NCBI GenBank assembly: GCA_005880175.1
Contig: VBJR01000139.1
Location: forward strand, 1-5,157
Source of the DNA: Chloroflexota bacterium
GTDB lineage: Bacteria > Chloroflexota > Dormibacteria > Dormibacterales > Dormibacteraceae
Length of the DNA stretch: 5,157 nucleotides
Direction: 5' to 3'
Below, one piece after another: positions 1 through 5,157 of this stretch (position 1 is the first letter of the stretch; each line of letters opens with the position of its first letter). Under the pieces are notes generated by a model. The model did no database searches, had not been told where the DNA came from, and saw nothing but the letters and a program-made list of their open reading frames with translations. The position numbers and the translations under genes were made by a program.

Positions 1-788
1 ACCAGCGCCGCCTCGTCGATCACCCTCCCCCTCGCCGTGTTCACGATCCACGCCCCGGGCCGCATCAGCGCCAGGCGCTCCGCGTCCAGCAGGTGGTACG
101 TCTCCGGGCTCAGGAAGACGTGGACCGACAGCACGTCCGAGCGCCGCAGCACGTCCTCCAGCGACACCCGCTCCACCCCGGCCGCCGCGAACGCCGCCGC
201 GTCCACGTGGGGGTCGTGCGCGATCAGCCGGTAGCCGAACGCCGACGCCCGCCGCGCCGTGGCCTGCCCGATGCGCCCGAACCCGAGCAGCCCCAGCGTC
301 TGCGCCTCGGGCCGGTGCAGGACGAGGCCGTCCGGCGTGCGCCGCCGCGTCCGCGCCCAGCCCCCGTCCCGGACGAACGCGTCCAGCCGGACCACCTGCC
401 GGTTGACCGCCAGGATCAGCGCCAGCGCGTGGTTGGCCACGTCCACGTCGATCGCGTCCGGCACGTTCGCGACCAGCACCCCGGCGCCGGTCGCGGCCGT
501 CACGTCCACGTCGTCGTAGCCGACGTACGGACGGAGCAGCAGCCGCGTGGTCGCGAGCCCCGCGAAGAACGCCGCGTCGAGCGGCGCGCCGCCCGACACC
601 ACCACATCGCTGTCCCCCACCACCGCGTCGGACAGCGGCGCCGGCAGCACCTCGGCGCCGGCCGCGAGGAGTGCCGCGTGCATCGGCTCGGACGGGTCGA
701 TCCGGGCCGCGTTCGCGAGCGCGACCCGGCCGGGCCGCCGCCAGGCCCCGGGCTCGCGCCACCGGTCGAGGACGTCCCTGGTCTGCAT
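1..788 (-). CDS. D-isomer-specific 2-hydroxyacid dehydrogenase, C-terminus cut by window edge
   Basis: Read on the minus strand from ATG at 788-786, the frame stays open to the left edge, giving 262 complete codons. Visible features: an N-terminal substrate/catalytic lobe (about residues 1-110) with the family segment RPYVGYDDVDV (86-96); the linker helix DVANHALALILAVNR (116-130); the Rossmann nucleotide-binding loop GFGRIGQ (169-175); an acidic residue D192 ending the second strand, which favours NAD(H) over NADP(H); and the segment NTARGRVID (250-258), whose Arg253 is the expected catalytic/substrate-carboxylate Arg. The catalytic Glu and His of the family lie further on and are outside the window; full members are about 310-340 residues. 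The enzyme would reversibly reduce a 2-oxoacid to a D-2-hydroxyacid in the cytosol; the substrate cannot be told. It looks most like the CtBP/phosphoglycerate-dehydrogenase-like branch, not a dedicated SerA. No Shine-Dalgarno precedes the ATG; a TAGTCT motif six bases upstream suggests a leaderless transcript. Confidence 0.9.
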   Translation of the reverse strand, partial: MQTRDVLDRWREPGAWRRPGRVALANAARIDPSEPMHAALLAAGAEVLPAPLSDAVVGDSDVVVSGGAPLDAAFFAGLATTRLLLRPYVGYDDVDVTAATGAGVLVANVPDAIDVDVANHALALILAVNRQVVRLDAFVRDGGWARTRRRTPDGLVLHRPEAQTLGLLGFGRIGQATARRASAFGYRLIAHDPHVDAAAFAAAGVERVSLEDVLRRSDVLSVHVFLSPETYHLLDAERLALMRPGAWIVNTARGRVIDEAAL

Positions 789-793
789 GAGGA
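789..793 (+). promoter_or_regulatory. Ribosome binding site of the first methyltransferase (GAGGA)
   Basis: GAGGA lies six bases before ATG 800 and twelve before the in-frame ATG 806, so it favours 800 as start. ATG 806 would give an N-terminus (MASQPDTYTHGH) that resembles relatives better, so it remains possible. The site sits in the 11-base gap between the divergent start codons. Confidence 0.5.
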
Positions 794-794
794 C

Positions 795-800
795 AGACTA
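795..800 (-). promoter_or_regulatory. Probable -10 box for a leaderless dehydrogenase transcript
   Basis: On the minus strand the hexamer TAGTCT fits the actinobacterial -10 pattern TANNNT and is followed by six bases (GTCCTC) and then the dehydrogenase ATG. Transcription would start at or next to the ATG, in keeping with the missing Shine-Dalgarno. The box overlaps the first base of the divergent methyltransferase start codon. No good -35 is visible. This is inferred from motif and spacing only. Confidence 0.4.
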
Positions 801-1556
801 TGGGCATGGCCTCTCAGCCCGACACCTACACGCACGGCCACCAGGCCGCCGTGCTGCGCGCGCACCGCTGGCGGACGGCCGAGAACTCGGCGGCGTACCT
901 GCTCCCCCACCTCCGGCCCGGCCACCGCCTGCTCGACGTGGGCTGCGGCCCGGGCACGCTGACCGCGGACCTGGCCCGCCTCGTCGCGCCCGGACCGGCC
1001 ACGGGCGTCGACGTGGTCGCCTCGGTGGTCGGCGACGCCGAGGCGTACGCGCGGGAGGCCGGCGCGGGTGCACGCCCACCAGGTCCTGCAGCACCTCCGC
1101 GAGCCGGTCCCCGCCCTGTCAGCCATGGCTCGCCTGGCGGCGCCCGGGGGGCTGATCGCCGCCCGCGACGCCGACTACTCGGCGATGACCTGGGCGCCGG
1201 ACGACGCGCGGATCGGCCGCTGGCTGGAGATCTACCTGGCCGTCACGCGCCGCAACGGCGCGGAGCCCAACGCCGGCCGCTGGCTCCTCCGCTGGGCGCA
1301 CGCGGCCGGCCTCGCGGAGGCGACGTACTCGACGTCCACGTGGACGTTCGCGACCCCCGCCGACCGCGCCTACTGGGGCGGCCAGTGGGCCGAGCGCACC
1401 GTGGCGTCGTCGTTCGCCGAGCAGGCGGTGACGTACGGCATCGCCACGGCCGGCGAGATGGCGGCGATCGCCGAGGGCTGGCGCGAGTGGACGCGGGAGC
1501 CCGACGCCGTGTTCGTGGTCGTTCACGGCGAGATCCTGGCCCGGGTGGCGGAATAG
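800..1556 (+). pseudogene. Class I SAM-dependent methyltransferase, internal deletion plus frameshift
   Basis: The first part (800 to about 1067, 89-90 codons) begins MGMASQPDTYTHGH, contains the segment HRWRTAENSAAYLLPHL, then SAM-binding motif I LLDVGCGPG (44-52) and the acidic residue D71 ending strand 2. The matching C-terminal part is in another frame from 1068 to the TAG at 1554-1556 (162 codons): it starts VHAHQVLQHL, carries the post-motif segment LAAPGGLIAARDADY, and ends in a family-typical tail with WTFATPADRAYWGG and AEQAVTYGIAT. Only about 20 residues separate D71 from VHAHQ, whereas about 35-45 are normal (about 35 in the neighbouring methyltransferase), so the strand-3 region with its GD...P..FDV segment is absent. 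The missing piece must be 3n+2 bases; I estimate about 65. Neither half can make a working enzyme. Relatives act on small molecules or unknown substrates; the substrate is unknown here. The lesion may be real or an assembly fault. It overlaps no other gene and sits 2 bases before the next methyltransferase. Confidence 0.8.
1547..1552 (+). promoter_or_regulatory. Ribosome binding site of the second methyltransferase (GGCGGA)
   Basis: GGCGGA lies inside the last codons of the upstream gene, six bases before ATG 1559, and decides this start over the apparent long frame that opens at 800. Confidence 0.4.
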
Positions 1557-1558
1557 GG

Positions 1559-2398
1559 ATGGCCCGCCGCATCCGCCCCCGCGAGCTGATCGTGGGCGTC
1601 GAGGGCCTGGCGCTGCTCCGGCAGCTGCTGGACGGCGACGACGCGACCGCCGAGGCCCGCCTGGCCGAGGTCCGCCAGGTGCTGGACGGCCCGGCCGACG
1701 CGCCGTTCGACGTCACGGAGCACGCCGTGACCGAGGGCTACGGCCGGTGGGCGGCCACGTACGACGGGCCCGGCAACCCGCTGGTCGCGGTCGAGCAGCC
1801 CGCCGTCTGGTCGCTGCTGGCCACCTCCGCGACCGGGACCGCCCTGGACGCCGCGTGCGGGACCGGACGCCACACCGGGCGCCTGGTCGCGCTCGGCCAC
1901 CGGGCGATCGGCGTGGACACGACGCCCGAGATGCTGCGCCTGGCCCGGGCGGCCGTCCCGCAGGCGCACCTGGTCCGCGGCGACCTGACCGGCCTGCCGG
2001 TCGCGTCCGGGGCAGTCGACCTGGCCGTCTGCGCGCTGGCGCTCGACCACGCGCCCACGCTCGCCGAGCCGCTGCGCGAGCTGGCGCGCGTGCTCCGGCC
2101 CGGCGGCCGGCTCGTGCTCTCGGACGTGCACCCGGTGCTGTCGGCGATCGGCGTCGCCGCCCTGTTCCGGGGTGCCGACGGCGCCTTCGGGTTCGTCCGC
2201 AACCATCGCCACCTGGTCGGCGAGTACCTCGACGCGTTCGCCGGGGCCGGGCTCGAGGTCCGGCGGTGCCTGGAGCCGTGCTACGGCTCCGCCGAGGTCG
2301 CGATGACGGGCATCGCCCAGGGCCACGTGCCCGAGGCCGCGGCCGGGGCGTACCTCGGCCTGCCCGCCGCGCTGGTCTGGGACCTGGTCCGGCGCTGA
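1559..2398 (+). CDS. Class I SAM-dependent methyltransferase (Methyltransf_11 type)
   Basis: An intact 279-residue protein starting MARRIRPREL. An N-terminal helical region (about 1-60) precedes the segment GYGRWAATYDGPGNPL (60-75). The Rossmann-like methyltransferase fold follows: motif I LDAACGTG (96-103), the ribose-binding acidic residue D120 in GVD, the strand-3 segment GDLTGLPV (141-148), VDLAVCALALDH around strand 4 (153-164), and RVLRPGGRLVLSDVHP (177-192). The C-terminal part (about 215-279) probably forms the substrate lid. It should transfer a methyl group from SAM in the cytosol; no motif reveals the acceptor. ATG 1559 was chosen because upstream codons in this frame belong to a shadow frame of the previous gene, GGCGGA at 1547-1552 can serve as ribosome binding site, and family proteins start with MARRIRP-like sequences. 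The gap to the preceding stop is 2 bases, so the pair is probably cotranscribed. It is not a recent duplicate of the first methyltransferase: outside motif I the two differ. Confidence 0.9.
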   Translation: MARRIRPRELIVGVEGLALLRQLLDGDDATAEARLAEVRQVLDGPADAPFDVTEHAVTEGYGRWAATYDGPGNPLVAVEQPAVWSLLATSATGTALDAACGTGRHTGRLVALGHRAIGVDTTPEMLRLARAAVPQAHLVRGDLTGLPVASGAVDLAVCALALDHAPTLAEPLRELARVLRPGGRLVLSDVHPVLSAIGVAALFRGADGAFGFVRNHRHLVGEYLDAFAGAGLEVRRCLEPCYGSAEVAMTGIAQGHVPEAAAGAYLGLPAALVWDLVRR

Positions 2399-2424
2399 CC
2401 GGGCGCTGGCCCGCGCCGGTTCCG

Positions 2425-2442
2425 GAGGTCCGGACCGACCTC
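2425..2442 (+). other. Inverted repeat ahead of the transporter promoter (operator or hairpin)
   Basis: GAGGTC (2425-2430) and GACCTC (2437-2442) form a perfect 6-base inverted repeat around CGGACC; overlapping it, 2427-2436 is the exact palindrome GGTCCGGACC. The pentamer TCCGG recurs at 2421, 2429 and 2455. The element sits between the methyltransferase stop and the transporter -10 box, so it could be an operator or a U-less transcription stop for the methyltransferase operon. In DNA this GC-rich, such symmetry also arises by chance. Confidence 0.3.
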
Positions 2443-2459
2443 GCGGCCCGGGGGTCCGG

Positions 2460-2465
2460 TACGGT
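2460..2465 (+). promoter_or_regulatory. Probable -10 box for a leaderless transporter transcript
   Basis: TACGGT fits TANNNT and is followed by six bases (GCCTGC) and GTG 2472, the same spacing as at the dehydrogenase start. No Shine-Dalgarno is present before the GTG. A possible weak -35, CCGACC at 2435-2440, lies 19 bases upstream. Inferred from motif and spacing. Confidence 0.4.
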
Positions 2466-3867
2466 GCCTGCGTGACCGGATCGCGGGAGGACGAGCCGCC
2501 GAGAACGCTCGTCCGGGGCAGCCGCCGCGGCGACGACTACGTGCGCATCCGGCGCGAGGACCTGGGCGTCTTCCGGCGCACGGGCCGGGGCTACCTGGTG
2601 GCGACCGAGGAGGCCAGCCAGCCGGCCGGCACGGCCGCCCGGCTGGCGGTCCAGGTCCGGGACGCTCTGCTGGGCCGGCCGCTGGACTCGGAGGCGATCG
2701 AGAGCGAGCGCCTGTCGGTCCTCAAGGCCCTGCCCATCCTGTCCTCGGACGCACTCTCGTCGGTCGCGTATGGCCCGGAGGCGGCGCTGGCCGTGCTCGC
2801 GGTCGCCGGCGCCGGCGCGCTGCTCTGGAACGTCCCGATCGCCATCGCCATCGCGGTGCTGATGCTGGTCGTCACCGTCTCGTACCAGCAGGTCATCCGC
2901 GGGCACCCGAGCGGCGGCGGCTCGTACGCGGTGGCCCGGGCCAACCTCGGGACCGCGCTCGGGCTGGTGGCCGCGGCCGCCCTGCTCGTGGACTACGTGC
3001 TGACCGTGTCGGTCAGCGTCTCGTCGGGCGTGGACGCGATCATCTCGCCGTTCCAGGGTCTGATGCCGTACCGCGCGGAGATCTCGGTCGCGGTGGTCGC
3101 GATCCTGATGCTCGGCAACCTGCGGGGAGTCCGGGAGGCGGGCGCGCTGTTCGCCGTCCCGACGTACCTGTTCCTCGTCGCGATGCTGGTCCTGATCGCC
3201 GCCGGCCTCGGCAGGGCGGCGCTCGGGGAGGCCCCCCACCCCGGCCAGTACCCGCCGCTGCCGGCGCTGGAGCCCCTGACGCCGCTGCTGGTGCTGGCCG
3301 CGTTCGCGTCGGGCTGCTCGTCGATGACCGGCATCGAGGCGGTCTCCAACGCCGTGCCGGGCTTCGAGGAGCCGCGGGTGCCGAACGCCGTCCGGACGCT
3401 CGCGATCCTCGGCGCGCTGCTGATCCTGCTGTTCGTCGGGGTCGAGGCGCTGGACGTGCTGTACGCGGCCGCGCCCCAGCCGGGGGGCAGCCCGACGGTG
3501 CTGTCGCAGATCGCCGCGGCCGTGTTCACGGGCCCCGGACGCTGGCTGTACTACGGGGTCCAGTTCTCGACGACCCTGGTCCTGGTCCTGGCCGCCAACA
3601 CCAGCTTCAACGGCCTTCCGCGGCTGTGCGCGATCCTGGCCCGGGACGACTTCCTGCCCCACCAGCTCGCCCAGCTCGGCAACCGGCTCGTGTACTCGGG
3701 CGCGATCATGTTCCTGGCGATCGCGGCCACGGTCCTCCTGCTGGCGTTCGCGGGCAACACCGGCGCCCTGATCAACCTGTTCGCGCTGGGCGTGTTCACG
3801 GCCTTCTCGCTGGCGCAGACGGCGATGGTCCGCCACTGGTGGACGCGGCGCGAGCCGGGCTGGCGCC

Positions 3868-3871
3868 GGGG
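3868..3871 (+). other. Frameshift point in the transporter (G4 run)
   Basis: Upstream codons read MVRHWWTRREPGWRR in one frame; downstream LAINAVGAATTAL reads in the frame one base back. Relatives continue REPGWRR-x-LAIN without a break, so one base, probably a G from a five-G run, is missing. The sequence does not form a good -1 slippery heptamer, so programmed frameshifting is unlikely. Confidence 0.75.
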
Positions 3872-4072
3872 CTGGCGATCAACGCGGTCGGGGCGGCGAC
3901 GACGGCCCTCGTGGACGCCGTCATCATCGCGACCAAGACGCCGCACGGCGCCTGGGTGGTCATCGTGCTGGTGCCCGCGCTGGTCGGGGGCATGATGGCC
4001 ATCCACCGCTACTACCGGCGCGTCCACGAGCAGGTGGCGAGCATGCCGCCGGGCACCGAGCTGCCCCGGCTG

Positions 4073-4867
4073 GGGCCGGCGGTCGTGCCGGTGCGGCGCT
4101 GGGACCGCGCCGCCCTCGACGCCGTCGCGTACGCGAAGGCGCTGCGGGGCACGGCCATCGCGCTGCTGCCGTCGGACGTGGCGCCGCCGTCCGAGGTGCC
4201 GGCGGCCTGCGAGCTCCGGACGGTGGCGGGCCGCGGCATCGACCCGCTGCTCCGGGAGATCGACGCGATCCGGCACGCTCCAGACGCGGGCGTGCTCACG
4301 ATCGTCCTGCCCGACGAGCCGCTGCCGCTAGCGGCCCAGGTCGTGCTCCGGCCCGCGCTGGTGCGCCTCAAGCTGGAGCTCCTGTGGCGGCGCAACGTGG
4401 TGGCGGCGAGCTGCCCGCGGTTCGGCGACATGCCCGTCGAGGGCCCTCGCGTCGCGTTCGTCCCGATCGCCGGGGTGGACGCGGTGAACGTGGCCGCGCT
4501 GGGTTACGCCCGCGCGCTGGGCCACGAGGTGGTGGCGATCCACGTGGTGACGGACGTCGAGCACGTGGCCCACGACGAGCCCGACGAGGTGCCCGATGAG
4601 TTCCGGCGCTGGGCGGCCGAGCTCGACGGCCGGCGGCCCCGGCTGGTGGTCGTCGAGTCGCCCTACCGCGCCGTGGTGCCGCCGGTCCTGGCGTACGTGA
4701 TGCAGTGGCGGACGCGGCATCCGCGGCACGTCTGCACGGTGGTGATCCCGGAGCTGGTCGACCGCCGGCTGTGGACGGCGTGGCTGCACAACCACCGCGC
4801 CTTCTGGCTCAAGACGGCCCTGCTGCGGCAGCCGGGGATCGGCGTGGCGGACGTGACGCTCCACCTG
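4073..4867 (+). repeat. Tandem duplicated C-terminal USP-like domain in the transporter
   Basis: Protein-level repeat. Copy 1 spans about residues 535-650 (4073-4420) and copy 2 about 656-799 (4436-4867). Matching pieces: VVPVRRWD against AFVPIAGVD; AVAYAKALRG against ALGYARALGH; VLTIVLPDE against VCTVVIPEL; LVRLKLELLWRRNVVAA against AFWLKTALLRQPGIGVA. Copy 2 keeps the family hallmarks (VESPYRAVVPPVLAY, LHNHRAFWLKTALL) and copy 1 is diverged, lacking the ESPYR segment. Such domains are believed to be regulatory and nucleotide-responsive in KimA-type transporters; what ligand copy 1 binds, if any, is unknown. Confidence 0.6.
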
Positions 4868-4878
4868 CGGGACACGTA

Positions 4879-4892
4879 TTAGTCGGCGCTAA
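4879..4892 (+). promoter_or_regulatory. Second, weaker TTAG-N6-CTAA element
   Basis: TTAG (4879-4882, including the transporter stop TAG) and CTAA (4889-4892) are six bases apart and extend by one base each to ATTAG/CTAAT. The same TTAG-N6-CTAA arrangement recurs exactly 23 bases later at 4902-4915. It also occurs in the DtxR/IdeR consensus, against which this copy scores 11 of 19. It may be an auxiliary iron-regulator site. Confidence 0.35.
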
Positions 4893-4896
4893 TCAC

Positions 4897-4915
4897 ATCG
4901 ATTAGCCTAAGCTAA
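4897..4915 (+). promoter_or_regulatory. DtxR/IdeR-type iron box
   Basis: ATCGATTAGCCTAAGCTAA matches 15 of 19 positions of the palindromic iron box (TTAGGTTAGCCTAACCTAA on this strand), with the central nine bases TTAGCCTAA perfect. It lies in a short AT-rich island within very GC-rich DNA, ends 6 bases before GTG 4922, and overlaps the likely -10 TAAGCT (4908-4913). An iron-loaded DtxR-family repressor (IdeR/DmdR) bound here would block transcription of the following gene when iron is plentiful. Confidence 0.75.
4908..4913 (+). promoter_or_regulatory. Possible -10 box of the sucrase/ferredoxin-like gene
   Basis: TAAGCT fits TANNNT and ends 8 bases before GTG 4922; no Shine-Dalgarno follows it. 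A leaderless or nearly leaderless transcript is implied. The box is wholly inside the iron box, which is the classic layout for repression by occlusion. Confidence 0.35.
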
Positions 4916-4921
4916 CTCGCC

Positions 4922-5157
4922 GTGAGGTGCTCCACCGTCGCGCGGGCTGCCGGCGAGGACCCGGCCGGCAGCGCGCCGAGCCCCGCCCGCTACCTGCTGG
5001 TCGAGGTCCCGCTGCCGTGGCCACCAGATGCCCTGCGCGCCCACGGGGCGCCACCCGGGCTGGCGAAGGCCTGCGCCCGGGCGTCGCGGGCCGACGTCCT
5101 CCCCCTCGCGATCGCGCCGTCCGACCCGACCGGCCCGACGCGGGTGGTCCACCTCTG
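4922..5157 (+). CDS. Sucrase/ferredoxin-like family protein, N-terminal part
   Basis: GTG 4922 opens a frame of 78 complete codons running off the right edge. It begins MRCSTVARAAGEDPAGSAP, followed by ARYLLVEVPLPWPPDAL (22-38). The early CS, the GEDPAG(S/T)A segment and the LLVE-P-PW segment are typical of the sucrase/ferredoxin-like family (Pfam Suc_Fer-like), thioredoxin-fold proteins of about 300 residues that usually carry an Fe-S-type cysteine set further on, outside this window. Cys3 and Cys51 are visible. The biochemical role of the family is not settled; redox or iron-sulfur work is inferred. The start is well fixed: an in-frame TAA at 4913-4915 leaves only two codons upstream of this GTG. 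The iron box directly upstream predicts induction in iron shortage, suggesting a role in iron acquisition or release. The downstream neighbour, which could confirm this, is not in the window. Confidence 0.75.
   Translation, partial: MRCSTVARAAGEDPAGSAPSPARYLLVEVPLPWPPDALRAHGAPPGLAKACARASRADVLPLAIAPSDPTGPTRVVHL

Larger units (their letters stand above)
2472..4882 (+). pseudogene. KimA-like APC-superfamily potassium transporter, one-base frameshift
   Basis: With the frameshift near 3868-3871 repaired, this encodes about 803 residues. Codons from GTG 2472 give residues 1-467; 3872-4879 gives 468-803. A charged extension (about 1-80) precedes the hydrophobic core: about ten membrane segments lie before the break and two after it (about 468-487 and 491-510). 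Segments matching KimA (YdaO-type, KUP/APC fold) are SSDALSSVAY (91-100), DYVLTV (174-179) and TGIEAVSN (286-293). D93, Y100, D174, T178, T286 and E289 have the spacing of the K+-site residues known from Bacillus subtilis KimA. The family imports K+ with protons across the cytoplasmic membrane. The cytosolic C-terminus holds two USP-like domains instead of the usual one, which explains the length; KimA itself is about 607 residues. As sequenced, the first frame would stop at 3995 after junk residues and lose the last two helices. The C-terminal frame is cleanly coding, so a sequencing indel or very recent mutation is likely. Older annotation would say amino acid permease. The 73-base upstream gap is too short for a c-di-AMP riboswitch. 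Confidence 0.85.

Noticed and set aside
93..962. A 289-codon open frame on the plus strand
   Set aside because: It is the complement of the well-supported dehydrogenase, low in complexity, and runs into the methyltransferase in the wrong frame.
800..2398. The two adjacent methyltransferases as a tandem duplication
   Set aside because: They share only generic motif I and fold features. Their N-terminal and C-terminal regions belong to different subfamilies.
2399..2471. A c-di-AMP (ydaO-type) riboswitch ahead of the KimA-like gene
   Set aside because: The gap is only 73 bases, too short for that riboswitch, and the probable transcription start is at the GTG itself.
1713..3836. A 707-codon open frame on the minus strand
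   Set aside because: It is an Arg/Gln/Asp/His-rich antisense shadow of the second methyltransferase and the transporter, with no recognisable domain. Long antisense frames are expected in DNA of this base composition.
3862..3876. Programmed -1 ribosomal frameshifting in the transporter
   Set aside because: The bases around the G4 run do not allow good re-pairing of both tRNAs, and I know of no recoding in this family. A simple one-base loss explains it better.
4878..4893. A rho-independent terminator for the transporter
   Set aside because: The ATTAG/CTAAT stem is only five mostly A-T pairs with no T tract after it. A regulator site is a better explanation.
4907..5152. A minus-strand open frame of 81 codons at the right edge
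   Set aside because: It opposes the sucrase/ferredoxin-like gene, which has family motifs, a fixed start and a promoter. The antisense product has no recognisable feature.

Overview
The window is very GC-rich DNA with strong G/C preference at third codon positions, TANNNT -10 motifs directly ahead of start codons, and a DtxR/IdeR-type iron box. Together with the protein families present, this points to a high-GC actinomycete (Actinomycetota). I cannot place it more closely from sequence alone.

Layout, left to right: (1) positions 1-788, minus strand: the N-terminal 262 codons of a D-isomer-specific 2-hydroxyacid dehydrogenase, cut by the left edge. (2) positions 800-1556, plus strand: a class I SAM-dependent methyltransferase that has lost an internal segment and its reading frame near 1067. 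(3) positions 1559-2398, plus strand: a second, intact and unrelated-looking class I methyltransferase, starting 2 bases after the stop of the first. (4) positions 2472-4882, plus strand: a KimA-like potassium transporter (APC superfamily) with the substrate-site residues visible, an unusual N-terminal extension, two tandem C-terminal USP-like domains, and a one-base frameshift at a G run near 3868-3871. (5) positions 4878-4916: an AT-rich regulatory island holding a good iron box and a second weaker element. (6) positions 4922-5157, plus strand: the N-terminal 78 codons of a sucrase/ferredoxin-like protein, cut by the right edge.

The dehydrogenase and the first methyltransferase diverge, with start codons only 11 bases apart. 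The two methyltransferases form a tight operon; the transporter follows after 73 bases with its own probable leaderless promoter. The last gene is an independent, probably iron-repressed unit whose operator begins at the transporter's stop codon. I see no single pathway joining all genes: this looks like ordinary chromosomal neighbourhood made of small independent units. There is no RNA gene, mobile element or CRISPR array.

Most worth a second look: the iron-box array over a leaderless sucrase/ferredoxin-like gene; the doubled regulatory domain of the KimA-like transporter; and two separate reading-frame lesions within 3 kb, which are either real gene decay or assembly error. One lesion creates by chance a 532-codon open frame (800-2398) that looks like a fusion protein but is not one. 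I did not find convincing evidence of an entirely new biological system.
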